55,342 nucleotides of DNA from Cyanobacteria bacterium REEB446. Lineage in GTDB: Bacteria > Cyanobacteriota > Vampirovibrionia > LMEP-6097. Positions 17,222-26,583 of the stretch are shown piece by piece; within the stretch, counting starts at the first letter, position 1; the number at the start of each line of letters is the position of its first letter. The notes under the pieces are model-generated. The model was not told the DNA's origin, searched no databases, and was given only the letters and a program-made list of their open reading frames with translations. Position numbers and translations under genes: made by a program. The stretch spans positions 1-55,342 of the forward strand of contig JAGWWP010000010.1 of the NCBI GenBank assembly GCA_018970325.1. Reading direction: 5' to 3'.

Positions 17222-18418
17222 CTATTTCTTCCGACACCTAAACACCACCTCATTAATCTCTTTATTACCCCTAAGATAATTAAAGCCTCCTGACATATAT
17301 CTTGACTGATCTATGACCTGAAGCCCTTTCATCTCAAGGCTTTCAGCGAATATCTCAGATATTTTTAAATCCAAATCTTTATACTTAGAGTCTTGTAAAA
17401 CTATATGCAAGGACCCAGTCTTTTTTAAAACTCTCGCTAATTCTTGAAAGCTCATTTCCATTTTCATAAAATAGTTTTTTAAATTTTTATAATAATAAGT
17501 AGCTGATGCTTTAGAATCGTGTGCCTGAACTAAGTTGAGAATTTTCTGTGCCTTCAGAGGTAATTTAATTTCCTCTAAAGATTTTTCCGCGGTGGTAGTG
17601 CCGATTATATTTCGCCTTAATTGATTAATATCATTGACCCCCATCTTTAACCAAACCAACTCTGGGAGCGTCATTATCGCATAGTCAATTCTTGTGCAAT
17701 ACGGCGGAGAAGTTACTATACAATCAACACTAGAATTTTTAAGTGGTAACGTCAGTGAAGATGCAAGCTCTAATCGTGGTAATTTATTGGGATTTTGGCT
17801 AAGATCTTTTGCGTTAATCATTAATGAATCAATAGTCACTTCAAAATCTTTTAAATAGCGCTTAAAATCGAATTCAATTAAATCTTGTTTTTCTTTAGGT
17901 CTCTTTATCCATGTAGGATTAGAGCATAGAAAATTATCTAACTGCATTCTAAATACTTTTACTGCAATAAAGTTAAGTAAATTTTTTAAAAATTCATCCT
18001 CAATTTGAAAAATATTTTCGCGAAAGGCATTTAATCGATAAGTACTTTTTTCAGCGAACCATAGAAAAGTAACAGCGTTAGTTGTCAGTGTTTTAGCACT
18101 AGGCTTAATCGCTTTAATCTTTTTGATTTTTAAAAATAATTCTCTTGCTCGCTTCAGGTCTTGTTTAGAAGCTAGTCTTGCATAGGCATATAAAAGAGTC
18201 GCAGGATTAATATCTAAGCCTATAGAACTTAAATTTTTTCTAGTAGCTACTGCTGTAGTAGTCCCAGAACCATTCCATGGATCTAAAATTAAAGCTCCTT
18301 CTTTAAGAGCAGAATTTTCAATAGCATAATCTACGAAGGCTTCACTGAAACCAGCATAGTAATTAATCGCTGTCTTTGTGCCGCGTAATTTAGTGCTGGG
18401 GCATTCTGTTACGACCAT
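17222..18418 (-). CDS. DNA methyltransferase (amino-MTase, TSPPY)
   Basis: S-adenosylmethionine-dependent DNA amino-methyltransferase, 398 aa. The SAM motif ILDPWNGSGTTTAVA is at about 44-58 and the catalytic motif TSPPYCTRIDYA at about 245-256. The order (SAM motif first) is that of the alpha or gamma arrangement; SPPY is usual for N4-cytosine enzymes but also found in N6-adenine ones, so the product is uncertain. No restriction subunit of classical type is adjacent; instead the NACHT-nuclease frame begins 24 nt downstream. The pair could form a defence system in which methylation marks self (inference). Start ATG 18418 (MVVTECPSTKLRG). Confidence 0.88.
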   Translation of the reverse strand: MVVTECPSTKLRGTKTAINYYAGFSEAFVDYAIENSALKEGALILDPWNGSGTTTAVATRKNLSSIGLDINPATLLYAYARLASKQDLKRARELFLKIKKIKAIKPSAKTLTTNAVTFLWFAEKSTYRLNAFRENIFQIEDEFLKNLLNFIAVKVFRMQLDNFLCSNPTWIKRPKEKQDLIEFDFKRYLKDFEVTIDSLMINAKDLSQNPNKLPRLELASSLTLPLKNSSVDCIVTSPPYCTRIDYAIMTLPELVWLKMGVNDINQLRRNIIGTTTAEKSLEEIKLPLKAQKILNLVQAHDSKASATYYYKNLKNYFMKMEMSFQELARVLKKTGSLHIVLQDSKYKDLDLKISEIFAESLEMKGLQVIDQSRYMSGGFNYLRGNKEINEVVFRCRKK

Positions 18419-18442
18419 ATCTATATATTAACAGTAGTAAAG

Positions 18443-18463
18443 ACCGCTACCAAAAAAAGCGGT
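18443..18463. terminator. Short hairpin between gpmI and methyltransferase
   Basis: ACCGCT (18443-18448) pairs with AGCGGT (18458-18463) around an A-rich loop. It separates gpmI from the defence-like operon and could terminate gpmI, but the T-run is weak. Confidence 0.3.
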
Positions 18464-18514
18464 TATAGCTTTAATGAGCCATATGAAAAATAGCGATATA
18501 GATTTAGTTTTACT

Positions 18515-20068
18515 TTAAACAAAACTACTCTGCTTTATAAGCAAGCTTGTAGCCGTCATTTCATCAGGCTTTTCAAGTCCCATAATATCTAAAATAGTCG
18601 GAGCGATATTACTAAGGCTGTTCTGGTTATCTATATTATCCTTTAGCTGGTAAGTTTTATCTACTAATATTAGTGGTACAAGGTTACAACTATGAGCAGT
18701 TCTGATAGTGCCATCGTCATCTAGCATTTGATCTGCATTTCCGTGGTCAGCGGTGATGATTAGTTTGTAATCATTCGCTTCACAGGCAGCTTTAACCAGA
18801 GAAATTTTAGAGTCTACAACTTCTAATGCTTTGATAACAGCTTCCCAATTTCCAGTATGGCCTACCATGTCGGGGTTAGCGAAATTACATACTATTAGCT
18901 TGTAGTCTTTCTCTTTGTTTTCGATGGCTTTTATCAAGCCATCAGTTACTTCAGCTACGCTCATTTCTGGTTTAAGATCGTAGGTAGCGACTTTAGGACT
19001 AGGTATTAAAAGCCTATCTTCATGAGCAAAAGGCTCTTTTTTTCTACCGTTAAAGAAGACAGTTACATGAGCGAATTTTTCAGTTTCGGCTATTCTAAAT
19101 TGATTTAAGCCCAAGTTCGAAATATACTCACCAAGTGAGTTTGAGTAATTCTGCTCAGGTAAGCTTTTTTCATCAAAAGCCACCGGTAGATTTAAGTTAG
19201 AATCGTATTCAGTGAAACAGGTATAAAGCAAATCTGGGTGAGACTCTTGGTAAATTTTAAATTTAGTCGATATTTCAGTAGCTCTGTCGGGTCTAAAGTT
19301 AAAGAAAATAATAGAGTCTTTTTCCTCGATTAAACCACTCTCTTGAATTAAAGTCGGTTCTACGAATTCATCGGTATTTCCGACGACTCTTTCTGGATTA
19401 GTATCTGCATAACTATAGTGATTCAGAATCGCATCTTTAGCAGTTTTAGCTGTAAGGGTGCTACCTTCAGTTATGACTTTAAAGTATTTATCGACTCTGT
19501 CCCAGTTTTTATCCCTGTCCATTGCCCAGAAACGCCCACTTACAGTAGCGATATCTATTTCAGTTGCGAGTTTTTCCATTAATTTAGCGGAAACTTTTGG
19601 TGGATCATCTCTGCCATCACTGATAGCGTGAAGCTTTATTTTCGTATGATCGAGACCAAGTCTGCGAGCGAGCTCTATAAGTGCTTTTAAATGACCAATA
19701 TGTGAGTGTACGTCACCTTCAGAGATAAGACCCATAAAATGCAGTTTGGAATTATGTGCCTTTGCGTGTTCTACGGCATTTACTAGGACTTGATTTTTAA
19801 AAAAATCACCAGTCTGAACCATTTTAGAGATCTGTGTTAACTTCTGATCATTTATCCTGCCGGCTCCGATATTTTCATGACCGACTTCTGAATTCCCCAT
19901 AATCCCCTCTGGCAAGCCGACTAGAGGACCACTAGCGTTTAAAAAAGAGTGCGGATATTCGCTGATGAGTGAATTAAAGCAAGGAGTTTGAGCTGCAAGC
20001 ATCGCATTCCCTTGTTTTTGTTTAGAGTAGCCCCATCCATCTAATATAAGTAAAAGAACTTTCTGCAT
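18515..20068 (-). CDS. gpmI: 2,3-bisphosphoglycerate-independent phosphoglycerate mutase
   Basis: Glycolytic/gluconeogenic enzyme interconverting 3- and 2-phosphoglycerate, with two Mn ions, of the alkaline phosphatase superfamily. Metal ligand D10 (LILDGWGYS) and phosphoserine S60 (MGNSEVGHEN) are in place, as are SDGRDDPP, FFNFRPDRA and the late metal block ITADHGNADQM. Length 517 aa is typical. It follows the PBP2 gene by 14 nt on the same strand, giving a two-gene unit. Confidence 0.97.
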   Translation of the reverse strand: MQKVLLLILDGWGYSKQKQGNAMLAAQTPCFNSLISEYPHSFLNASGPLVGLPEGIMGNSEVGHENIGAGRINDQKLTQISKMVQTGDFFKNQVLVNAVEHAKAHNSKLHFMGLISEGDVHSHIGHLKALIELARRLGLDHTKIKLHAISDGRDDPPKVSAKLMEKLATEIDIATVSGRFWAMDRDKNWDRVDKYFKVITEGSTLTAKTAKDAILNHYSYADTNPERVVGNTDEFVEPTLIQESGLIEEKDSIIFFNFRPDRATEISTKFKIYQESHPDLLYTCFTEYDSNLNLPVAFDEKSLPEQNYSNSLGEYISNLGLNQFRIAETEKFAHVTVFFNGRKKEPFAHEDRLLIPSPKVATYDLKPEMSVAEVTDGLIKAIENKEKDYKLIVCNFANPDMVGHTGNWEAVIKALEVVDSKISLVKAACEANDYKLIITADHGNADQMLDDDGTIRTAHSCNLVPLILVDKTYQLKDNIDNQNSLSNIAPTILDIMGLEKPDEMTATSLLIKQSSFV

Positions 20069-20082
20069 TAGATCTTATTATA

Positions 20083-22149
20083 CTAATGCTGTCTTCTTTT
20101 TCTTTCTTTATTTTCATCATCATCTCTAATGACAGGGCTTGGTCCACTTAGGGCTTCATCACTTTCCTCAATAGTAAATTCAGGCTTGTTATTCTGAGGT
20201 TTAGTAATCAACTTGTTTAAGGTATTCAAGCTGTTTGCTGCTTGATTGATGAGGCTAGTAGTTCCAGTTTGTGGTTTTGTGTTGTTAGTATTTGCACCAT
20301 TATTTATCTCTTCTTTTTTCGGAACAACGTCAGTATCTACTGCACTAGTAGGCTTATCATTCAAAATAAACGGTTTAGAGATTATAGACTCCCTATCTTC
20401 AGGTTTTACTGGGTGATATTTTTTGAAGTAAGCTTCGAAAATTTTCTGAGCGACTGGAGCACAGATGCTGCCCCCGTGACCCGCTCCTTCGCCGAATAAT
20501 GCAAGAGCTATTTCTGGATTTTCATAAGGTGCATAAGCTATGAACCACGCATGTGTACTGTGCCTGTAGCCATAGACCTCTGCTGAACCAGTTTTCCCTG
20601 CTATTTGAATTGGTGCATAATCTCCATACATATTACTTGCACCACCAGTGCCGCTTTGGACGCACTGTCTAAGTCCTTCATTTAAAACTTTAAAGCTTTC
20701 AGGTTTTATATTATTGATAACCCGCTTGAATTGGTTTTTATTTTTATCTTTAATTACGTGTAATTGAGGAACTTTACCATAATTGGCCATGGTGGAAATC
20801 ATAGTTGCAGCTTGTAAAGGCGTAACTAAAAGGAAACTCTGTCCTATAGATAAATGTAATGTGTTACCAGGATACCAAGCTTCACCCATATGCTTCTTTT
20901 TCCAGTTAGGGTCTGGAACTATACCTGCACTTTCATCACCAGTTTCTATGCCAGTCTTTTCTCCAGCACCTAATAGAAGACCTATGCTAGAGATCTGTTC
21001 AGGTTTCAGTAACTTGGCTACTTGATAAAAATAAGTGTCTCTAGACCAGGCTAATGCTGTTCTCATGTCCATAGAACCCTCTTCTGAAGTCCAGTCACCG
21101 AATTTAAATCCACCAAGATAAATAGCTCCACTTACGTGCAACTTCGTGGCTGGATCAATGACTTTATTTTCTAGTGCGGCGAGTACCGTAATAGGTTTCC
21201 ATATACTACCAGGTGTGAAACCAGCTCCAGCCCTATTTAGAAAAGCTTTTTTCCTAGATAATTCTTGATAAATAGAATGTGGAATTCCTTCTGCAAAGAA
21301 ATTTGGATTATAACTAGGTTTACTTACTAGTGCTAAAACTTCACCATTTTTAGGATTCACTACCACTGCTGCTCCCATTAGGTCACCCATAGCATCGTAG
21401 GCCGCTCTTTGAATATCTATATCTATGGTTAGATGCAGGTTATTACCTTTTTCTGGGACTTTAGTAAGTTTTTTCTTTTCTTTGCCTGGGTTTAGCGATT
21501 TTCCGTGCCTATCAACGAATATTCTTCTTTCACCATCAACGCCTCTGAGCTGTTCATCAAAGAATTTCTCTACACCACTTTTCCCAGTTTTATCTCCAAG
21601 CTTGAGTTTTTTCGGACTGTTAGCATGGTATTCTAGCTCTGCTTCATTAGCTTCTCCTACGTAACCAAGTAAGTGAGCTGGTACTTCGCCATAAGGGTAA
21701 TAGCGAATAGGCTGGCTCTCTACATCTATACCAGGCAGTAGATGAGCGTTTTCATAGATCTTTATAGCTTGGCTAACGTCAATGTTATTCGCTATCTGTA
21801 TAGGTAAAGGTACACGTGGATTAGTTTCATTAAGGATTTTGAATAATTCACTTTCAGCTTTACCTGTAAGCTTGCTTAGATTACGAGCTAGTGCTCTTTT
21901 GTCTTTGACATTACTTACTATGTAAGGATAGGCGATTATTCTTAAAGACTGCTTGCTAGTAACTAGGATGACCCCGTTTCTATCATAAATAATTCCCCTA
22001 GGTGCTCTGATTAGAGATACTCTCGTGGAGTTATTTTTGGCTAAGTTCTTGAATTTGCCGTGCTCCCAAACCTGCAAGTAAAATACCCTTGCAAACAACA
22101 TTGAAAAGAGGGCGATGGTTAATATTATTAGTAGTTGTGGGCGATTCAA
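20083..22149 (-). CDS. mrdA: Penicillin-binding protein 2 (transpeptidase)
   Basis: Inner-membrane class B penicillin-binding protein for cell elongation; works with RodA and MreB. N-terminal transmembrane helix at about 5-25, the PBP dimer/pedestal region with RAPRGIIYDRNGV (48-60), then the transpeptidase domain with S315-x-x-K (PGSIWKP), S369-R-D and K519-T-G. The usual second motif in PBP2 is SCD, so SRD is a mild variation. Length 688 aa; the last ~90 residues are a low-complexity Asn/Thr/Lys tail beyond the catalytic domain. It is divergent from rarA with only 38 bp between starts, so their promoters must overlap. Confidence 0.93.
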   Translation of the reverse strand: MNRPQLLIILTIALFSMLFARVFYLQVWEHGKFKNLAKNNSTRVSLIRAPRGIIYDRNGVILVTSKQSLRIIAYPYIVSNVKDKRALARNLSKLTGKAESELFKILNETNPRVPLPIQIANNIDVSQAIKIYENAHLLPGIDVESQPIRYYPYGEVPAHLLGYVGEANEAELEYHANSPKKLKLGDKTGKSGVEKFFDEQLRGVDGERRIFVDRHGKSLNPGKEKKKLTKVPEKGNNLHLTIDIDIQRAAYDAMGDLMGAAVVVNPKNGEVLALVSKPSYNPNFFAEGIPHSIYQELSRKKAFLNRAGAGFTPGSIWKPITVLAALENKVIDPATKLHVSGAIYLGGFKFGDWTSEEGSMDMRTALAWSRDTYFYQVAKLLKPEQISSIGLLLGAGEKTGIETGDESAGIVPDPNWKKKHMGEAWYPGNTLHLSIGQSFLLVTPLQAATMISTMANYGKVPQLHVIKDKNKNQFKRVINNIKPESFKVLNEGLRQCVQSGTGGASNMYGDYAPIQIAGKTGSAEVYGYRHSTHAWFIAYAPYENPEIALALFGEGAGHGGSICAPVAQKIFEAYFKKYHPVKPEDRESIISKPFILNDKPTSAVDTDVVPKKEEINNGANTNNTKPQTGTTSLINQAANSLNTLNKLITKPQNNKPEFTIEESDEALSGPSPVIRDDDENKERKRRQH

Positions 22150-22187
22150 TTTATTTTTAGTATGTCATTTAAAGTAAACTTAGAGAA

Positions 22188-23420
22188 GTGGAACAGCTTA
22201 ATTTATTTAATGATATCCCTTCTACTAAGCCTCTTGCAGAAAAGTATAGACCACAGAGCTTTGAAGATTTAATAGGTTCTGTAAAAAAGAATCAAAATTT
22301 TATAAATTGGTTTAATTCGACGAAAAATCAACAGAAATTTATTTCGATTCTTTTATGGGGACCGCCAGGCTCTGGTAAAACTACTATTGCGGAGCTTTTC
22401 GCTAAGAACTCTGGACGAGTATTTCTGAAATTACAGGCATTTAATTCTGGAGTAAAAGAGTTAAGGGAAGCTATAGATACTCTTTCTCGGCAGCCTAAGC
22501 CAGGCATACTTTTTGTTGATGAATTACATAATTTTTCTAAAAACCAGCAGGACGCACTGCTAAATGCTATCGAGCTTGGCAAAATAGTTTTTATTGGAGC
22601 TACTACTGAAAATCCAGCTATCGCTATTAATAAGGCACTTTTAAGCAGGTTAATTAAATTTGAGCTTAAGGCACATAGCTTTGCTGATTTAAATCAGCTT
22701 ATGGATAGGGTTTCAGTAGAGGAATCTATCGTTATTGAAGATGCAGCTAGAGATTATTTAGTGAAAACATCTGCTGGTGATGCTCGTATGCTGTTAAATG
22801 CGATAGAGGCTTGCCTGCTTAGTTTTCAAAAAGGGAAAGCTACAAATGTAATTACCTCCAATTTATGCCAAGAATTAATACAGAGGCAGGTTTTTTCTGG
22901 TGATGCTGATTCTTACTATAGTTGCGTCTCAGCTTTACAGAAAGCTATGCGTGGCTCTGATCCTAATGCTTCTATATATTGGCTCGCAAGATTACTAGAG
23001 GGAGGAGCTGATCTAAAAGCTGTAGCAAGGCGTATTTTAGTAACGGCTAGTGAAGATGTGGGTTTGGCTGATAATAATGCTTTAGTAGTCGCAGAAGCTG
23101 CTTATAGAGCTGCTTTAGAACTCGGCATGCCTGAAGCCAGAATCCCACTCGCTCAAGCTGTAATTTATATAGCGAGTGCAAAAAAATCTAATAAAGCTTA
23201 TAAAGCGATTAATTTAGCGATGCAAGATTGTAAAAACTTTGAAAAATATCCAGTACCTTTTCATTTAAGACCTTTAAATTTTGCCTGCCCTGCTAAGTCT
23301 GATAATATAGGGGTTAACCCGATTACTGATTATAAGTATCCTCATGATTACGAGGGAGCTTATGTCGAGCAGGAGTATATGCCGTTTGAGTTGAAGGATA
23401 GGGTGTATTTTGATTTTTGA
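22188..23420 (+). CDS. rarA: Replication-associated AAA+ ATPase RarA/MgsA
   Basis: Clamp-loader-like AAA+ ATPase that acts at stalled replication forks. The opening PLAEKYRPQSFEDLIG is diagnostic. Walker A GPPGSGKTT is at about 58-66, Walker B ILFVDELHNF near 104-113, and sensor 1 FIGATTENPA near 126. The C-terminal tetramerisation domain ends with DYKYPHDYEGAYVEQEY, as in the family. Length 410 aa is normal. Start is GTG at 22188 with weak upstream signal. An imperfect hairpin follows directly. Confidence 0.94.
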   Translation: MEQLNLFNDIPSTKPLAEKYRPQSFEDLIGSVKKNQNFINWFNSTKNQQKFISILLWGPPGSGKTTIAELFAKNSGRVFLKLQAFNSGVKELREAIDTLSRQPKPGILFVDELHNFSKNQQDALLNAIELGKIVFIGATTENPAIAINKALLSRLIKFELKAHSFADLNQLMDRVSVEESIVIEDAARDYLVKTSAGDARMLLNAIEACLLSFQKGKATNVITSNLCQELIQRQVFSGDADSYYSCVSALQKAMRGSDPNASIYWLARLLEGGADLKAVARRILVTASEDVGLADNNALVVAEAAYRAALELGMPEARIPLAQAVIYIASAKKSNKAYKAINLAMQDCKNFEKYPVPFHLRPLNFACPAKSDNIGVNPITDYKYPHDYEGAYVEQEYMPFELKDRVYFDF

Positions 23421-23460
23421 AAACTGCTATTCTATTTTAATAGAGCTTTTGAAGCAGTTT
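23421..23460. other. Hairpin between rarA and the ABC ATPase
   Basis: AAACTGCT just after the rarA stop pairs with AGCAGTTT near 23452-23459, enclosing a second stem TCTATT/AATAGA. The lack of a clear T-run makes termination uncertain; it may be partial, as the next start lies only a few bases on. Confidence 0.4.
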
Positions 23461-23464
23461 GAAG

Positions 23465-24184
23465 ATGATTAAAGTTGAACATTTAAAAAAATCATATGGT
23501 GAGAATGAAGTTCTTAAAGATATAAGCTTTACTGTGGCTCGGGGAGAAGTTGTCGCTTTAATCGGTTTCTCTGGTAGTGGTAAAAGTACAGCCTTGAGGA
23601 TAGTTGCGGGACTTGATAAGTGTGATTCAGGTACTGTAAAGCTATCAAGTGAAAAAGTTAGTATGAGTTTTCAATACTCTGCTCTCTTTGATTCACTTTC
23701 AGTGCGAGATAATATCGCATTTCCATTTGAAGTAGGTGAAAATTTAAAGCCACTTTCCCTTGATGTTATAAATAAAAAAGTAGATGATACGCTAAACCTA
23801 GTAGGTTTGCCGAATACTCAAGATCTTTTCCCAGCCCAGCTTTCTGGTGGTATGAAAAAAAGAGTTAGCTTCGCTAGAGCGATTATAGATGATCCTGAGA
23901 TTATTCTTTATGATGAACCCACTGCTGGACTTGACCCTATGGCAAGCACTGTAATAGAGGATTTAATCGTTAAATTACAGCATAAAATGAATGCTGCTTC
24001 TGTAGTCGTAACTCACCAATGCACTACGATTAAAAGAACAGCACAGAGAGTGCTTATGCTTTATGGTGGCTGCCTAGTTTGGGAAGGCACTCCGGAAGAG
24101 CTTTTTAATCCTAAAAATGATAATCCTTTTGCAAAGCAGTTTAGGGAAGGGGCTGTTGAGGGACCGATGAATTTGTTGTCGTGA
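23465..24184 (+). CDS. ABC transporter ATPase, MCE/Mla-type lipid transport
   Basis: ATPase subunit of an inner-membrane lipid transporter of the MlaFEDB/TGD type. Walker A GFSGSGKST (about 34-42), Q-loop region SFQYSALFDSLSVRDNIAFP typical of MlaF, signature LSGGMKKRVSFARAI, Walker B IILYDEPTAGLDP, and the H-loop VVTHQ. The MlaE permease and MCE partner are not in the window. I chose ATG 23465 over TTG 23459. The 3' end overlaps the convergent MNT gene by 44 bp, which looks like the result of an insertion here. An outer membrane is implied if the role is as in Mla. Confidence 0.88.
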   Translation: MIKVEHLKKSYGENEVLKDISFTVARGEVVALIGFSGSGKSTALRIVAGLDKCDSGTVKLSSEKVSMSFQYSALFDSLSVRDNIAFPFEVGENLKPLSLDVINKKVDDTLNLVGLPNTQDLFPAQLSGGMKKRVSFARAIIDDPEIILYDEPTAGLDPMASTVIEDLIVKLQHKMNAASVVVTHQCTTIKRTAQRVLMLYGGCLVWEGTPEELFNPKNDNPFAKQFREGAVEGPMNLLS

Positions 24185-24509
24185 AATTTATTCCAGTCTT
24201 AAAAATCTCATCATAAAAAGCTTTCGTTATTTCATTGTTTAAACCCTCTGGATGAATGGCACTGAGTTCTATATCGGGGTAAACTTTATCAAGCTGGCTG
24301 ATAATTCTATAGCCATTCATGCCCTTAGTCGCTCTCACTGGTAAATCTGGTGAGATTATAAGTAAGTCTACGTCACTTAGCTCATGGGCAGTGCCTTTGG
24401 CATAGGAGCCATAGAGAAATGCTTTTTCTATAGTGAACTTTTCTGAGACTTTATTTATGAATTCACTTATTAATGAGTTTAATTCTTCGGAAGTAAGTTT
24501 TTTAGACAT
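24141..24509 (-). CDS. MNT-domain nucleotidyltransferase, intact copy
   Basis: Full-length MNT protein (122 aa) with GSYAKGTAHELSDVDLLI at about 34-51. It is nearly identical to the copy at 12789-13058 except for having the complete first helix (EELNSLISEFINKV) and a different C-terminus (GINFTTTNSSVPQQPLP), which comes from reading antisense through the end of the ABC ATPase gene. No HEPN toxin lies next to it; instead its ATG overlaps the stop of the DUF262 gene by 8 bp. It may be a solitary antitoxin, or may now act with the DUF262 protein (inference). Confidence 0.85.
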   Translation of the reverse strand: MSKKLTSEELNSLISEFINKVSEKFTIEKAFLYGSYAKGTAHELSDVDLLIISPDLPVRATKGMNGYRIISQLDKVYPDIELSAIHPEGLNNEITKAFYDEIFKTGINFTTTNSSVPQQPLP

Positions 24510-26577
24510 TTGATGAAATATTCGAACTCGTATTGTATTTAACTGTAAATTGATTGGGATGTCCTAATATTTTCATTGCGTATTCTATTGATTCTACTTT
24601 TTTGAAATTATCAAAATTATTTTCAATAAAATACTTATCACTAATGAGAACAGGTAGTGATAAAGATGTTCCGTCTTGAGTAAGTTTAATCATATTGGCT
24701 AATTTTTTATCCTCCAATAAGTCAATTTTTTTTTCATGGATCATCTTAAAAACAGTTTGATAAAGTTTAGAAATATCAGATGTTTCTATACGTTTATCAT
24801 AAAAAATTAGATAATCAATTGATTTATCTTCTGAGAGAAATTTTTGATTAAGGGGTGTGAATGAGTGTCCAGTTGGATTTTTTAATCCCAGTGGATATGA
24901 CCAAATTTTAAAAAATCTATCTATTAATTTTGAAGTTCTTTCGTTTAATTCAATTAATCCGAACTTATCGCATGACGATAGATATTTATTGAGCCATAAT
25001 CTTGAATCTTTGTAACCTTTTTCTGCTAGATCGCGTTTGAATTTAAAGGATTTATTGCTCAAACTACTATTATTACCAGACAGAGTTAAATTACCAATGG
25101 AGTGTAGTCTTTCTTTTAACATATTAGTTTCTTCTTGACCAAGGTCTCTTTCCCATTCAGGGTCTGGATTTTGAGGAAATATATGTTCAACAGTAATCAG
25201 GAGATTATTCTCAAGAGAAACATACTCATTGTTTTGATAATTTTCTAATCTTTCAAAAAAATATTTACTGCTTTTGGGTTTAATATTGTAAAAATCTTTT
25301 ATGGAAAAATGTCCATTAATTTCACAGTCATCTGGAAATCTTTGAATGCCAGCGCGAGAGCTTATATATTCACAGAGGGATCCAAAATAATTATTGATAT
25401 CAATTTTTGAATACAGGGTCATGAAGATTTTATTAAGTGTGTTTGTTGGAAGACCAACAATAAAACGCCTCCAAGCATAAGATTGAATCAGCTCTAGAAT
25501 GTCAATGAATATTTTTTTACTAATAATTTCTTTGTAATAATCTTCATAAACTTTCATGAGGAATGGATTTGCTACATTGATTTCGAGTTTATTTATATAT
25601 CTAAGCTGCTGCTTAATTTCTAAATCCGGTTCATTGTTGGGGTTAATGATTCTGTTATAAAAATTTACTAAAGATTTCATTTCATCCAATGTATTTTCAA
25701 CTTTCACACTCAGTTCCACTAAGCTTTCTGATTCAAGTAAAGTTTTGAATTCTTGGTAAACTCTTGCTTTATTGGGAATATCTTTATTTTTTAAAGTTAG
25801 AAAATCTCTAATAAATTCTGACATCTTGTTCTCATTGTTTTTCTCATCTCTAGCTTTTTGCTCAATGTATTCCCAAAACATTTGATACAATCGGTCTTGC
25901 TCTTTACTCGACAGCCCCATAAGTATAAAGTTTCTAACCAAGTCGGCTTGAGATAATTCAAGACCCGTTGAATTTAGGCTCTCAAAGATTCTTTGAGGGT
26001 CATCATTTTTTTCTAAGGAAATTTCAACAAACATTAATTTGCGAAGTCCCTGTCTGATTAGGTCGAGATCATTTTTTTCAATTTCTTTTTGAAAGAATTG
26101 GAAATTTTCAATTAATTGAGAAAATTCATCGAAAAAACTTTCATCATCTGAGAATAATGATTTTAAGGCTTTATCATTATTCATCGAAGTTTTGAGTTTT
26201 AATTTTTCATCAGTCGGAGCAAATTTATTAATTAAGCAGGTTTCGTAAATTTCTTCTGCGAGTGAAACATCATTTATTTTTTTTGCATGTTTGTATAAGG
26301 CCAAGTATATTAGGGTTAATGTTGTAAGCCTTTGTTGACCATCAATAATTACTAATTCCGTAATCGAAGAAGTGAGCACGGTGTTAGGAGATAAATAGAC
26401 TATGCTACCAATAAAATGTCCTATATTTTTTTTATTTTGACCAATCTCGATTAAGTCTGATAGCAGTTGCTCGCATTGTTTTTTTTTCCAATTATAATTT
26501 CTTTGGTAAACAGGAATGACAAATTTGACACCCGTTTTTTTTAAAAATGTTTCTACGCTACATTCACTTGCTTTCAT
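24502..26577 (-). CDS. DUF262/DUF1524 protein (GmrSD-like type IV restriction)
   Basis: Single-chain GmrSD-like protein, 691 aa. The family cuts glucosylated or otherwise modified phage DNA. N-terminal DUF262 has IPVYQRNYNW (21-30) and the NTPase-like IIDGQQRLTTLTLIY at about 77-91. C-terminal DUF1524 carries the HNH-like nuclease: VEHIFPQNPDPEW followed by LHSIGNLTLSG and the N/K-rich block SNKSFKFKR. It starts 6 nt after the dnaX stop on the same strand. Its last codons overlap the MNT start in a stretch (CATCAAATG) also present before the other MNT copy, so its C-terminus was shaped by recombination. Substrate is unknown. Confidence 0.9.
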   Translation of the reverse strand: MKASECSVETFLKKTGVKFVIPVYQRNYNWKKKQCEQLLSDLIEIGQNKKNIGHFIGSIVYLSPNTVLTSSITELVIIDGQQRLTTLTLIYLALYKHAKKINDVSLAEEIYETCLINKFAPTDEKLKLKTSMNNDKALKSLFSDDESFFDEFSQLIENFQFFQKEIEKNDLDLIRQGLRKLMFVEISLEKNDDPQRIFESLNSTGLELSQADLVRNFILMGLSSKEQDRLYQMFWEYIEQKARDEKNNENKMSEFIRDFLTLKNKDIPNKARVYQEFKTLLESESLVELSVKVENTLDEMKSLVNFYNRIINPNNEPDLEIKQQLRYINKLEINVANPFLMKVYEDYYKEIISKKIFIDILELIQSYAWRRFIVGLPTNTLNKIFMTLYSKIDINNYFGSLCEYISSRAGIQRFPDDCEINGHFSIKDFYNIKPKSSKYFFERLENYQNNEYVSLENNLLITVEHIFPQNPDPEWERDLGQEETNMLKERLHSIGNLTLSGNNSSLSNKSFKFKRDLAEKGYKDSRLWLNKYLSSCDKFGLIELNERTSKLIDRFFKIWSYPLGLKNPTGHSFTPLNQKFLSEDKSIDYLIFYDKRIETSDISKLYQTVFKMIHEKKIDLLEDKKLANMIKLTQDGTSLSLPVLISDKYFIENNFDNFKKVESIEYAMKILGHPNQFTVKYNTSSNISSNV

Positions 26578-26583
26578 TTATTT

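Noticed and set aside
20090-20140. Possible repeat copy in the PBP2 C-terminal tail (GATGATGATGAAAATAAAG)
   Set aside because: It shares only Asp/Glu/Lys codon runs with the repeat core and lacks the TTGGAG and CAGTCTC parts.
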